64,000 nucleotides of DNA. It comes from Solwaraspora sp. WMMD1047 (lineage in GTDB: Bacteria; Actinomycetota; Actinomycetes; Mycobacteriales; Micromonosporaceae). The translations under genes and the position numbers were made by a program. Below the pieces are notes generated by a model. It did not search any database. It was not told the origin of the DNA and saw only the letters and a program-made list of their open reading frames with translations. Shown here piece by piece: positions 28,215-36,839 of the stretch (position 1 is the first letter of the stretch; each line of letters starts with the position of its first letter). Location: the NCBI RefSeq assembly GCF_029626155.1, contig NZ_JARUBL010000001.1, positions 372,001 to 436,000 of the forward strand. The letters run 5' to 3'.

Positions 28215-28508
28215 GAGCGGGCTGAGCCCCAGCCGGGCGTCCGTCAAGCGGACGTACAGCCCATTCTCAGTAATCCCGGCTACCGTATCGGTCAGGTGGC
28301 GTTCGCGGGGCATGCCTCTCGATCGCGACTGCGGGGCTCGCGGGCTCGCCGCGGGTACTCAAGGTGTACCGTCGAATAACCGTGGCGCGGGTACGTGGAC
28401 GCGCTCCGGGGTCGGGGCCGGCGCAACGCCGGCCACGGCGGCGACAAGTCATTCAGACGGTCAGGACGTCGATCAGGAGGGTCCGGGCGCTCGGCGCTCG
28501 ACAACAGC
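28215..28508 (+). promoter_or_regulatory. ftsH upstream region with candidate -10 elements
   Basis: A 294-base gap without a credible gene. TACCGT occurs at 28279-28284 and again at 28367-28372; either could be a -10 element. From the second, the leader to the ATG at 28509 would be about 130 bases. No convincing -35, tRNA or riboswitch fold was recognised. Confidence 0.3.
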
Positions 28509-30530
28509 ATGGAACGTACGCGTTTCTTCCGCCGCCCGGTGGTCTGGATCATCCTGGTGATCATCGGTGCCATCGCGCTGAGCTCGTTCTTCACCGGCGG
28601 GCCGAGCTATCACAAGGTCGACACGACAATCGCCCTCGACAGGCTGAACACGGTCGAGATCGAAAAGGTCAACTTCCAGGACAAGGAGCAGATGCTCCAG
28701 CTCGACCTGGCTCAGCCGGAGACCTTCGGCGACACCGAGACCGACAAGATCGAGGCCCAGTTCCCGTACGAGGTAAGCGACGAGATCTGGAACCAGGTGC
28801 TGGCGGCCAAGGCGGCCAACCGGGTGACCGGCCCGGCCAACGCCGAGGTCTCCAGCGACAGCGTCTTCGTGACCCTGCTGGTCAACCTGCTGCCGATCGC
28901 CATCCTGGTGATCCTGCTGCTGCTGTTCATGTCGCAGATGCAGGGCGGCGGGTCGCGGGTGCTCAACTTCGGCAAGTCCAAGGCGAAGATGATCACCAAG
29001 GACACCCCGAAGACCACCTTCGCGGACGTCGCCGGCTCCGAGGAGGCGGTGGAGGAGCTTCACGAGATCAAGGACTTCCTCCAGAACCCGGCCAAGTACC
29101 AGGCCCTCGGCGCCAAGATCCCGAAGGGCGTGCTGCTCTTCGGCCCACCCGGTACCGGCAAGACGCTGCTGGCGCGGGCCGTGGCCGGTGAGGCCGGAGT
29201 GCCGTTCTACTCCATCTCCGGATCCGACTTCGTGGAGATGTTCGTCGGTGTCGGCGCCAGCCGGGTCCGCGACCTGTTCGAGCAGGCCAAGGCGAACGCG
29301 CCGGCGATCGTCTTCGTCGACGAGATCGACGCGGTCGGCCGGCACCGCGGCGCCGGCATGGGCGGCGGCCACGACGAGCGGGAGCAGACCCTCAACCAGC
29401 TGCTGGTCGAGATGGACGGCTTCGACACCAAGGGCGGCGTCATCCTGATCGCCGCCACCAACCGGCCGGACATCCTCGACCCGGCACTGCTGCGCCCGGG
29501 CCGGTTCGACCGCCAGATCCCGGTCGACGCCCCCGACATGGAGGGCCGCAAGGCGATCCTGCGGGTGCACGCCAAGGGCAAGCCGTTCGCCCCCGACGTC
29601 GACCTGGACGCGGTGGCCCGGCGTACGCCCGGCTTCAGCGGAGCCGACCTGGCCAACGTGATCAACGAGTCGGCGCTGCTCACCGCCCGGAAGGACAAGC
29701 GGGCGATCAGCAACGAGGCGTTGGAGGAGTCGATCGACCGGGTGGTCGCCGGCCCGCAGCGCCGCACCCGGGTGATGGGCGACAACGAGAAGAAGATCAC
29801 CGCCTACCACGAGGGCGGCCACGCGCTGGTGGCCTGGGCGCTACCGCACGCCGCACCGGTGCACAAGGTGACGATCCTCTCCCGTGGGCGGTCGCTCGGA
29901 CACACCCTGGTCCTGCCGACCGAGGACAAGTACACCCAGACGCGGGCCGAGATGGTCGACACCCTGGCGTACGCCCTCGGCGGCCGGGCCGCCGAGGAAC
30001 TGGTCTTCCACGAGCCGACCACCGGCGCCGGCAACGACATCGAGAAGGCCACCGCGCTCGCCCGGGCGATGATCACCCAGTACGGGATGAGCTCCAAGCT
30101 CGGCGCGATCAAGTACGGCACCAGCGGCGACGAGCCGTTCCTCGGCCGCAACATGGGGCACGAACGGGACTACTCCGACTCGGTGGCGGCCGAGATCGAC
30201 GCCGAGATGCGGGCGCTCATCGAGCTCGCCCACGACGAGGCCTGGGAGATCCTGGTCGAGTACCGCGACGTGCTGGACAACATCGTGCTGGAGCTGATGG
30301 AGAAGGAGACCCTCTCCACCGGCGACATGGCCCGGATCTGCGCCCGGGTGGCCAAGCGGCCGCCGATGGCGCCGTACAACGGCTTCGGCAAGCGGCAGCC
30401 GTCCACCGAGCCGCCGGTGCTCACGCCCGCCGAGAAGGAGACGCTGAAGGCGCAGGCCGAGGCCGACGGTGCGGAGGCGACGGTCGGTGGCGGCTCGGCC
30501 AACTCCGCCAACTCGGATGGTCCGCACTGA
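28509..30530 (+). CDS. ftsH: ATP-dependent zinc metalloprotease FtsH
   Basis: 673-residue membrane-anchored AAA+ protease for quality control of membrane and regulatory proteins. Two membrane helices (about 9-25 and 115-137) flank an external domain. The AAA module has Walker [10 protein letters not shown] (K218), Walker [10 protein letters not shown] and the SRH arginines (RPGRFDRQ). The zinc site is HEGGH (434-438). The tail is disordered. The ATG at 28509 ([10 protein letters not shown]) is preferred on family grounds although no good ribosome-binding site precedes it; an in-frame GTG at 28395 would add 38 residues. Confidence 0.95.
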   Translation: MERTRFFRRPVVWIILVIIGAIALSSFFTGGPSYHKVDTTIALDRLNTVEIEKVNFQDKEQMLQLDLAQPETFGDTETDKIEAQFPYEVSDEIWNQVLAAKAANRVTGPANAEVSSDSVFVTLLVNLLPIAILVILLLLFMSQMQGGGSRVLNFGKSKAKMITKDTPKTTFADVAGSEEAVEELHEIKDFLQNPAKYQALGAKIPKGVLLFGPPGTGKTLLARAVAGEAGVPFYSISGSDFVEMFVGVGASRVRDLFEQAKANAPAIVFVDEIDAVGRHRGAGMGGGHDEREQTLNQLLVEMDGFDTKGGVILIAATNRPDILDPALLRPGRFDRQIPVDAPDMEGRKAILRVHAKGKPFAPDVDLDAVARRTPGFSGADLANVINESALLTARKDKRAISNEALEESIDRVVAGPQRRTRVMGDNEKKITAYHEGGHALVAWALPHAAPVHKVTILSRGRSLGHTLVLPTEDKYTQTRAEMVDTLAYALGGRAAEELVFHEPTTGAGNDIEKATALARAMITQYGMSSKLGAIKYGTSGDEPFLGRNMGHERDYSDSVAAEIDAEMRALIELAHDEAWEILVEYRDVLDNIVLELMEKETLSTGDMARICARVAKRPPMAPYNGFGKRQPSTEPPVLTPAEKETLKAQAEADGAEATVGGGSANSANSDGPH

Positions 30531-30532
30531 CC

Positions 30533-31198
30533 GTGTCCGCCTCGGCGACCGAACCGGACGGCGACGACACGCTCGACTACCTCGCCGCGCGGCTGGTCGA
30601 CGGCAAGCTCACCGGCACCCCGGTCGAGCAGGCCGTCGACCTGCCGCGGATCGAGAAGGCGGTCCGGGAGATCCTGATCGCCGTCGGTGAGGACCCGGAC
30701 CGGGACGGCCTGGTCCGCACCCCGGCCCGGGTGGCCCGCGCGTACGCCGAGCTCTTCGCCGGACTGCGGGTCGACCCCGCGCAGGTGCTCACCACCACGT
30801 TCGAGGCCAACCACGAGGAGCTCGTGGTGGTCCGGGACATCGACGTGATGAGCCTCTGCGAACATCACCTGCTGCCGTTCCGGGGGACCGCCCACGTCGG
30901 GTACATCCCCGGTGCCAGCGGCCGGATCACCGGCCTGTCGAAGCTGGCCCGCCTGGTCGAGGTCTACGCCCGCCGCCCCCAGGTGCAGGAGCGGCTCACC
31001 GCCCAGGTCGCCGACCTGCTGATGGCCCGGCTCGACCCGCGCGGCGTGGTGGTCGTGCTGGAGTGCGAACACATGTGCATGGCGATGCGGGGCATCCAGA
31101 AGTCCGGCGCGAAGACCATCACCTCGGCCGTACGCGGCCTGCTCAAGGAGGACGCCAAGTCCCGCGCCGAGGCGATGTCGTTGATCATCCACTCCTGA
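30533..31198 (+). CDS. folE: GTP cyclohydrolase I
   Basis: 221 residues. It converts GTP to dihydroneopterin triphosphate, the first step of folate synthesis. [18 protein letters not shown] and the [11 protein letters not shown] segment carry the zinc-binding Cys/His residues. The GTG start lies two bases after the ftsH stop, so the two are cotranscribed. In other actinomycetes folP/folB/folK follow closely; here a 12.5 kb divergent locus separates folE from folP. Confidence 0.95.
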   Translation: MSASATEPDGDDTLDYLAARLVDGKLTGTPVEQAVDLPRIEKAVREILIAVGEDPDRDGLVRTPARVARAYAELFAGLRVDPAQVLTTTFEANHEELVVVRDIDVMSLCEHHLLPFRGTAHVGYIPGASGRITGLSKLARLVEVYARRPQVQERLTAQVADLLMARLDPRGVVVVLECEHMCMAMRGIQKSGAKTITSAVRGLLKEDAKSRAEAMSLIIHS

Positions 31199-31200
31199 CC

Positions 31201-31227
31201 CGGTCGGGCCCAGATGCGTACCGACCG
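31201..31227. terminator. Hairpin between folE and convergent gene
   Basis: CGGTCGG (31201-31207) and CCGACCG (31221-31227) form a 7-bp stem with a 13-base loop in the 34-base gap between convergent genes. Confidence 0.4.
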
Positions 31228-31232
31228 TCGGT

Positions 31233-31811
31233 TCAGCTCAGCAGCGTGACTGCGGCGACGCCCAGGCAGCCGACGAGGGCGACCACGATCACGGCCAGCA
31301 GGACGAGGTGGCGTGCCGCGGCTCGACGGCGGATGGCCGCACCGAGCCGGACCGACCAGCCCGCGCCGACCATCCGGCCGTCGGTCGCCGCGACCGTGGT
31401 CCTGGCCTGCCGCAACGCCGCCAGCACCGGCTCCGGCCCGGCCGCCATCGGCTCGGCCACCGCCGCCAGCTCGGCCGCCGTCGGCCGCAGGTCGTCCTCG
31501 GGTACGCCAAGGGCGCGCAGCTGGGCGTGCTGCAGGGCGAGCCGGGCGCGCAGCCGGGCCAACTCGTCACGGGCGGCCCGGATCGTCTCCGCCGGTCCGC
31601 TGCCCGCCGGTCCGCTGCCCGCCGGCTCCGACCCCCGCCGGACGGCGTCCAGCCGCTGCGCCGCGGCCAGGTAGTCCTGCCAGTCCACCTCCTCGCCAGC
31701 CAGCAATCGACCCGTACCGGCGGTGGTGCCGTCCGCGGTCCGGCCGTTGCCACCCCTGGTGCCGGTGCCGGTACCGTTCCCGGTGCCGGCGGTACTGCTG
31801 TCGCCGGTCAT
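31233..31811 (-). CDS. Hypothetical tail-anchored membrane protein
   Basis: 192 residues, family not recognised. The N-terminus is Gly/Thr-rich and disordered (about 1-40), the middle is Ala/Arg/Leu-rich and probably helical or coiled-coil (about 48-120, RDELARLRARLALQHAQLRALG), and a single hydrophobic helix lies near the C-terminus (about 167-190). The ATG overlaps the stop of the FtsK/SpoIIIE-type ATPase gene (ATGA), so the two proteins are made together and may interact at the membrane (inference). The frame extends upstream to 32069, but that part lies inside the ATPase gene. Confidence 0.65.
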   Translation of the reverse strand: MTGDSSTAGTGNGTGTGTRGGNGRTADGTTAGTGRLLAGEEVDWQDYLAAAQRLDAVRRGSEPAGSGPAGSGPAETIRAARDELARLRARLALQHAQLRALGVPEDDLRPTAAELAAVAEPMAAGPEPVLAALRQARTTVAATDGRMVGAGWSVRLGAAIRRRAAARHLVLLAVIVVALVGCLGVAAVTLLS

Positions 31812-33841
31812 CGGGCCGCCCGTTCGCCCGCGTCCCGCAGCCGTTGCCGGATCCGCCAGAGCGTCTCCGGCTCGGCGTGCGGGTCCGGGAAGTGGATGAG
31901 ACGCTCGTGCCCTCGGGTGGCGCCCCGTGGGCCGCCCAGGCCACCGGCGGTGTTGACCACCGCCGTGCCGAGCGGCAGGCCGGCCGCTGAATCGTTCGCC
32001 GGCTCCAGCACCGCGGCGCCACCGGGCAACGCCACCCGGACCGGACACTGGCCGTGGATCGCCTCCCAACCGTCACCGGACTGCTGGGTCGGCACCACCG
32101 CGCCGTTCGTGGATCGACCCGCCCCGCCGACCGGTGCGCCCGCGAGCAGCAGGTGCATCCCCTGATTGCGGCCACCTCGGGCGAGCGTCGCCAAGAGCTG
32201 GACGGCCTCCACCGCAACCGGGTCCGACCGCCCGCGCAGCGCGTGGAGATCGTCGATGACGCAGAGCACCCGGGGTACGTCCCCACCGCCGGGCAACTCG
32301 ACGAGGCGGCGCACGCCGGCGGCCTGGCAGGCGGCGAGCCGACGCGCCAACTCGTCCCCCAGCTCCCGCAGCACTGCCAGCGCGTGTTCCGGACCGGTCC
32401 CGGCCCGGGACAGGTGCGGCAGCCGGGTACCGTCCCGGTCCAGGGTGAGCAGGTCGGCGAGCGGGGCGGTGGCCGCGAACGTGGTCGCGTACAACGCGAG
32501 GTCCGCCGGCCGGTACCGGGCGCAGAGCCCGTAGACGACATTCACCAGGAACGCGGTCTTCCCCGAACCGGACCGTCCACCCAGCAGCCAGTGCGGAGTG
32601 AGTTCGCTGAACCGGAGCGTCACCGGCCGAGCCCCGTCATGGCCGACGGTCGTGGTGAGTCCCGCCGAGCCGGTCTCCGCCCAGAGCCCCGTGGACGGCT
32701 CCGGAAGCAGATCGGCAAGGCTGTGCCGCGGACCGGCGAGGGACCGGGCGGCCAGTTCGGCACAGACCCCGGCCAGCAACCGCGCCGGCGGGTCACCGTC
32801 CAGCAGGACCGGGGCGTTGAGGCCGGTGACCGCCAGCCCCCGGGCCGGGTCCGCGAACGAGCCGCCGGGTGGATTCCCCAGCAGGGCATGCTTTTCGCGT
32901 ACGGCGATCGCGGTGGCCCGGGGCAGCGCCGGCACTGCCGTGCGGACCTCGGCCGGCGCGTCGGCCGGGCCGCGCCCGGCAGCGGGTGGCGCCGGCGGCC
33001 AACCGGCGACGACCAGGTTCAGACCCGCCTCGGGACCGTGCCGGGCGAGGGAACCGAACCGGGCCAGGTCGGCGGCCCCGATCGGTTCGGGTAGGGCGGC
33101 CACCACCAGCAACAGGGTGCGGTCATGCCGGTCCCGCCGGGTGGCGCCCGACCGGGCCGGACGGATCCACTGCTCGGCCTCGGTCAGCAGGGTTCGGAGG
33201 GAGTCCAGGTCGGTGGCCGGCGGGGGCAGCAGCCCGGCGTCGGCGAGCGGCGCGAACGGAGCGAAGACCGGTCCCGTGCCAGCGCCCGCGACGGCCCGGA
33301 CCAGCAGCGAACCGGCGGGTGTGGCGGCCAGCAGCCGAACCAGCAGGGCTCGGAGCAGGGCGGCCACCCGGGGATCCCGGCCGTCGGTGTCGATGCTCAG
33401 GTGGCCGGCTCCGAGCAGCGGCACCAGCGCGGGAAAGCGTGCGTCGTCGAGCGGCTGTGCGGTGCCAATCCGGACGAACATCGGCGTTCCAGGGCCATTC
33501 AGCGGGGTCCTCGCAAATCGGCTGGCCAGCGGAGCGCCCAGCCATCCGGGGGCGAGCAGCGCGGCCGCCGCCCGCAGCCGGCGGGCCACCTCGCGCTGCT
33601 CGCGCAGGTCCGGAACCGCCGGCGGAGCGGCGTCAAGTGCGGCCTCGGCGGCGGCGGCGATGGCGGCAGCCTGCCGATGCAGGGCGGCGGCCTGGTTGAT
33701 CCGGGCGTCCACGCTGGCCACCCCCTCTGCGTGTGGTCGTGGCTGGCGACCCGTCTGGACCAAGACGGTAGCCCCTGTCGGGCCCGGTTCGTCGGATCCG
33801 CTCCGGCCGGTCCCGGCCGGGATCTTGCGCCAACTGCGCAT
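31808..33841 (-). CDS. FtsK/SpoIIIE-domain ATPase
   Basis: 677 residues. After a helical N-terminal region (about 40-100) comes an FtsK/SpoIIIE/EccC-like motor with Walker A GGRSGSGKT (K428) and a Walker B-type VLCVIDDLHAL. No membrane helix is obvious, unlike FtsK or EccC. The ATG at 33841 is well supported: GGGAGGTG lies about six bases upstream. It may serve as the coupling ATPase of the neighbouring type IV-like locus, feeding substrates to the channel (inference from proximity and fold). Coupled by ATGA to the membrane protein gene downstream. Confidence 0.8.
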   Translation of the reverse strand: MRSWRKIPAGTGRSGSDEPGPTGATVLVQTGRQPRPHAEGVASVDARINQAAALHRQAAAIAAAAEAALDAAPPAVPDLREQREVARRLRAAAALLAPGWLGAPLASRFARTPLNGPGTPMFVRIGTAQPLDDARFPALVPLLGAGHLSIDTDGRDPRVAALLRALLVRLLAATPAGSLLVRAVAGAGTGPVFAPFAPLADAGLLPPPATDLDSLRTLLTEAEQWIRPARSGATRRDRHDRTLLLVVAALPEPIGAADLARFGSLARHGPEAGLNLVVAGWPPAPPAAGRGPADAPAEVRTAVPALPRATAIAVREKHALLGNPPGGSFADPARGLAVTGLNAPVLLDGDPPARLLAGVCAELAARSLAGPRHSLADLLPEPSTGLWAETGSAGLTTTVGHDGARPVTLRFSELTPHWLLGGRSGSGKTAFLVNVVYGLCARYRPADLALYATTFAATAPLADLLTLDRDGTRLPHLSRAGTGPEHALAVLRELGDELARRLAACQAAGVRRLVELPGGGDVPRVLCVIDDLHALRGRSDPVAVEAVQLLATLARGGRNQGMHLLLAGAPVGGAGRSTNGAVVPTQQSGDGWEAIHGQCPVRVALPGGAAVLEPANDSAAGLPLGTAVVNTAGGLGGPRGATRGHERLIHFPDPHAEPETLWRIRQRLRDAGERAAR

Positions 33842-33911
33842 CGTCACCTCCCGACACCTTTGCGTTATGAATCCGGGATTTTGACCCATTGGGCGTCGAC
33901 GCCGGAACCGA

Positions 33912-33917
33912 TAACCT
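33912..33917 (+). promoter_or_regulatory. -10 hexamer of leaderless 194-residue gene
   Basis: TAACCT is followed by exactly six bases and the GTG at 33924, which fixes that start. Confidence 0.55.
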
Positions 33918-33923
33918 CGAAGG

Positions 33924-34508
33924 GTGGAATCAGGGCAGCCTCCCGTCGGCTCCCAGGTGTCCCGCGTACCGGCGCAGCGGACTCCGCCCGTCGGGGCCGA
34001 CGCTCCACCGGCGCAGCCCCCACCCGCCCCCACCCGCCCCCGCCGCCTGCTCCGCCGGGTGATCATCATTGCCGCGGCCGGGTTCGCTGTCTTCGGCCTG
34101 ATGGGCGCCGTCACGGCCTACGTCATCTACGACAAGGCCACTGCCCCCGACCGGAGCGCACCCGACGTCGTGGTCAGCAACTACCTCCGGGCCTACCTCG
34201 TCGACCGGGACGAGGCACAGACGAACCTCTACGTCTGCAACGGCGATGCGCCAGGCCTCGAACCGATGCGGGCGCTTCGCGCCGAGGCGGAGCGTCGAGA
34301 ACGGGAATTCGACGTCAATGTCCGGGTGGTCTGGGGTGCTCTTGACCGCGCCGCGACGGAGCGGGGAGAGACCGTGCAGACCACATTGAGAATCGGCGGG
34401 TACTCGGCAACGGACGGCACCTCGCGCAGTAGCCGACAGGAACGGTGGGAGTTCGAGGTGGTGGAGCAGGATGGTTGGCGGGTGTGCGGAGCTCGCGAGT
34501 TAGGTTGA
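33924..34508 (+). CDS. Single-pass membrane protein with NTF2-like external domain, hypothetical
   Basis: 194 residues. A Pro-rich cytoplasmic N-terminus (about 1-38) and one membrane helix (about 46-70) lead to an external domain (about 80-194) whose alternating helix and strand pattern (VVVSNYLRAYLVDRDEAQ, then ERWEFEVVEQDGWRVCGA) looks NTF2-like. Two cysteines, one near 99 and one near 189, could form a disulfide. It is the only plus-strand gene in the type IV-like locus and is leaderless. The layout recalls VirB8-type proteins, but that is structural guesswork. Confidence 0.65.
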   Translation: MESGQPPVGSQVSRVPAQRTPPVGADAPPAQPPPAPTRPRRLLRRVIIIAAAGFAVFGLMGAVTAYVIYDKATAPDRSAPDVVVSNYLRAYLVDRDEAQTNLYVCNGDAPGLEPMRALRAEAERREREFDVNVRVVWGALDRAATERGETVQTTLRIGGYSATDGTSRSSRQERWEFEVVEQDGWRVCGARELG

Positions 34509-34523
34509 CCTGGACGCGGGCCG

Positions 34524-35132
34524 TCACTCGATCCAGAGCAGGTGGACCGGTACCTCCAGGGTGGTCGGCGGCTGGCCGCTCCAGGCCCAGCGGTACCACT
34601 CCAACTCCGCCGTGACCCGGACGCAGATGTCGCCGTCCGTGCCCGAGTAGACCTCGGTGACCGCCCGCAGGTCGCGGCGCTCCTCGCCGTCGACGACCTG
34701 GACCACCCGACGGCCCGATACCGCGTCGGCGTCCACCACCGGGACCGGGTCGGGGTGGGCGGGCGCGTCCAGCGAGACGAGCCGGGCCAGCACGTCCGCC
34801 CGGCCCGGTGGGCTGGTGTCCGGCCGCTCGCCCGGGATCTCCACCCAGACCCGATCGGCGGGTACCAGCGGCGCGAAGACCTCAATCTGTTCCGACTCGG
34901 CGCGGTACCACTCGTGCTCCGGGATCACCGGCACGTAGGTCCGGCTGTTCTGCACCACCCGCTCATCCGCCCGCAGATCCGAACGCCAGCCGTGCCCCGG
35001 CAAGCCGACCAGCACGCGCCGGCCGCGCAGGTCGATCCGGTCGGCAGCGGGCACGATCACCACCGGCCGGGGCGGGCGGGGCGCCCAGTCGGGCTGCCCC
35101 GCGAACGGATCGGGCAGCGGATCGCCGGTCAC
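34524..35132 (-). CDS. Hypothetical protein, last gene of type IV-like operon
   Basis: 202 residues, no signal peptide or membrane helix, family not recognised. The sequence is rich in Trp, Pro, Asp and Arg with several short strands (VVIVPAADRIDLRGRRVLVGL, RVWVEIPGE, VVQVVDGEERRDLRAV), suggesting a beta-rich domain with roughly repeated units around WYR and EW motifs (HEWYRAE, LEWYRWA). The GTG start lies 16 bases after the M23 peptidase stop, so it is probably the last gene of that operon. It converges with the 194-residue gene. Confidence 0.6.
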   Translation of the reverse strand: MTGDPLPDPFAGQPDWAPRPPRPVVIVPAADRIDLRGRRVLVGLPGHGWRSDLRADERVVQNSRTYVPVIPEHEWYRAESEQIEVFAPLVPADRVWVEIPGERPDTSPPGRADVLARLVSLDAPAHPDPVPVVDADAVSGRRVVQVVDGEERRDLRAVTEVYSGTDGDICVRVTAELEWYRWAWSGQPPTTLEVPVHLLWIE

Positions 35133-35148
35133 CGCACGCCCTGGCTGG

Positions 35149-36288
35149 TCATCCGACCCCTCGCAGCGGAGCGCCCCGGTCGCGCATGAACGGGGCCGGG
35201 TCGATCGCGCCCCGGCTGCTCCGGTCGCCGTTGAGATGCACCTCGAAGTGCAGGTGCGGGCCCGACGAGTTGCCGCTCGAACCGACCTCGCCGATCACCT
35301 CGCCCGCCTGGACCATGTCGTCGACGTTAACCCGTGGCTTCCTGACCAGGTGGCAGTAACGGGTGATCACGTTGCCGGCGTGCTTGATGTCGACGAACCA
35401 ACCGCACCCGCCCTTGCCCGGAAAGCCGTCGACGTTACAGCTGTGCCGGCCTCGGCGGTCCTCGTCGCAGGTCGAGACCAGTACCCGCCCGGTGGCGGCC
35501 GCCCGGATCAGGGTGCCCTTCGGCGCGGCGATGTCCACTCCGTTGTGCGACGGGCGCTGAGCCGTGCGGAATCCGGAGCCGACGCCTCCCGGGATCGGGG
35601 CGGTCCAGCCCGACGCGGCGATCTCCCCGGCCCGGGCGCAGCGCAACTCCTCGCCGCCACCGCCGACCGCTCGGGCGGCACCGTTCGTCAACGCGTTGAC
35701 GATCTCGGTGGCCAGCCGTTCGTGCTTGGCGTAGGCGTCCGGATAGGCGCTGATCTGGACCCGCTGGGCCGCCCGGGTCACCGTCGAGGTCTGCCAGCCG
35801 GGGATGGTCTTCAGCTTCTCGTAGAACTTGCGCGACGAGTAGGCGGGATCCTGCAGTTGGGCCGGCGTCCCCCAGCCCTGGCTCGGGCGCTGCTGGAACA
35901 ACCCCACCGAGTCATGGTCGTTGCGGGCGCCGAGGTGCGGCAGGTTGGAGAGGCTGGATTCCTGCATCGCGGTGGCGATCGCGATCACCCAGCCGCGAGG
36001 GGGAATCTTCATCTCCGCGCCGACCCGGATGATGGTCGCGGCGTTGCGCATCTGGGCGTCGCCGTACGGCCCGATCCGGGGGAGTTCGTCCCGGAACTCG
36101 ACCGGGCCGTCCTCGCCGCAGCCGAAGGTGCTGGCCACCGGGTTGTCCAACTCCTCCTGCAGTTCGGAGAGGAGAAAGGCGCCGCTGCCACCGGTGCAGC
36201 AGAGCAGCAGGAACGCCCCGGTCAGGGCCATCGCCAGACCGGCCAGTCGGCGTGGTGGGCGCGGTGGCCCGGTCTGCGTCGTGGTCAT
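35149..36288 (-). CDS. Bifunctional cell-wall hydrolase: transglycosylase-like plus M23 peptidase
   Basis: 379 residues. One N-terminal membrane helix (about 15-40) is followed by a lysozyme/transglycosylase-like region (about 75-205) with AMQESS as the probable catalytic glutamate and VGLFQQRPSQGWG, then an M23 LytM-type endopeptidase domain (about 230-375) with H248/D252 (HNGVD) and H345-L-H347 (PHLHFE). The combination cuts both glycan and peptide bonds, as VirB1-type hydrolases do when secretion machines cross the wall. The ATG overlaps the stop of the VirB8-like gene (ATGA). The upstream extension of the frame is spurious. Confidence 0.85.
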   Translation of the reverse strand: MTTTQTGPPRPPRRLAGLAMALTGAFLLLCCTGGSGAFLLSELQEELDNPVASTFGCGEDGPVEFRDELPRIGPYGDAQMRNAATIIRVGAEMKIPPRGWVIAIATAMQESSLSNLPHLGARNDHDSVGLFQQRPSQGWGTPAQLQDPAYSSRKFYEKLKTIPGWQTSTVTRAAQRVQISAYPDAYAKHERLATEIVNALTNGAARAVGGGGEELRCARAGEIAASGWTAPIPGGVGSGFRTAQRPSHNGVDIAAPKGTLIRAAATGRVLVSTCDEDRRGRHSCNVDGFPGKGGCGWFVDIKHAGNVITRYCHLVRKPRVNVDDMVQAGEVIGEVGSSGNSSGPHLHFEVHLNGDRSSRGAIDPAPFMRDRGAPLRGVG

Positions 36289-36833
36289 CCCCGCTCCCAG
36301 TCCACGGTGTCGACAAGCCATCGCCCCTCGGGCGCCACCAGTTCCAGCCGGAGTCGGCCCGAGTCGACCGGCAGGGTCACCTCGACCAGCCGGGCGGTCT
36401 GTGGAATCACCACCGGGTCGCCGGTGAGCCGGTCGGCGGGCACCGCGGACGGGTCCACCCCGGCGAGGTTCTCGGCCAGTTCGTCCGTGGCCAGCGGGCG
36501 CAGCGCGGCATGCCACCGCTCCGCGGTCGTGTTCTGGTGATCGAGCCAGGCGGCCGCGAACTGCCGGGCAACGGTCTCCGGCTCCGCCGCGCCGGGACTC
36601 GTGCTCGGCTCCGGCGGCGGTCCGGTGCCGAGCACGCCGTCATCGCCCGCGCTGGGGTGCACGGTGGCGATCGGCTCGACCGGCGCGCCGGTCACCCCGG
36701 ATTCCGACCCGAACGGGCCGGTTACCAGCCGAGCCGTACCGATGATTCCCAGCACCACCACCGCCAGCGCGAGCGCGATCCCGACCCGGGACCGCAGCAG
36801 CCGGGTGAACAGGAATTCGATCGCTCGTCGCAC
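36285..36833 (-). CDS. Single-pass membrane protein, VirB8/TcpC-like
   Basis: 182 residues. A membrane helix near the N-terminus (about 18-38) is followed by a linker and a domain of about 100 residues that starts with a helix (PETVARQFAAAWLDHQNT) and ends with strands (RLRLELVAPEGRWLVDTVDWE). This resembles the NTF2-like domain of VirB8/TcpC scaffold proteins in type IV secretion; the sequence similarity is weak, so this call rests on layout and context. The GTG start lies six bases after the VirB6-like gene and its stop overlaps the M23 gene. Confidence 0.6.
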   Translation of the reverse strand: MRRAIEFLFTRLLRSRVGIALALAVVVLGIIGTARLVTGPFGSESGVTGAPVEPIATVHPSAGDDGVLGTGPPPEPSTSPGAAEPETVARQFAAAWLDHQNTTAERWHAALRPLATDELAENLAGVDPSAVPADRLTGDPVVIPQTARLVEVTLPVDSGRLRLELVAPEGRWLVDTVDWERG

Positions 36834-36839
36834 CCGGGA

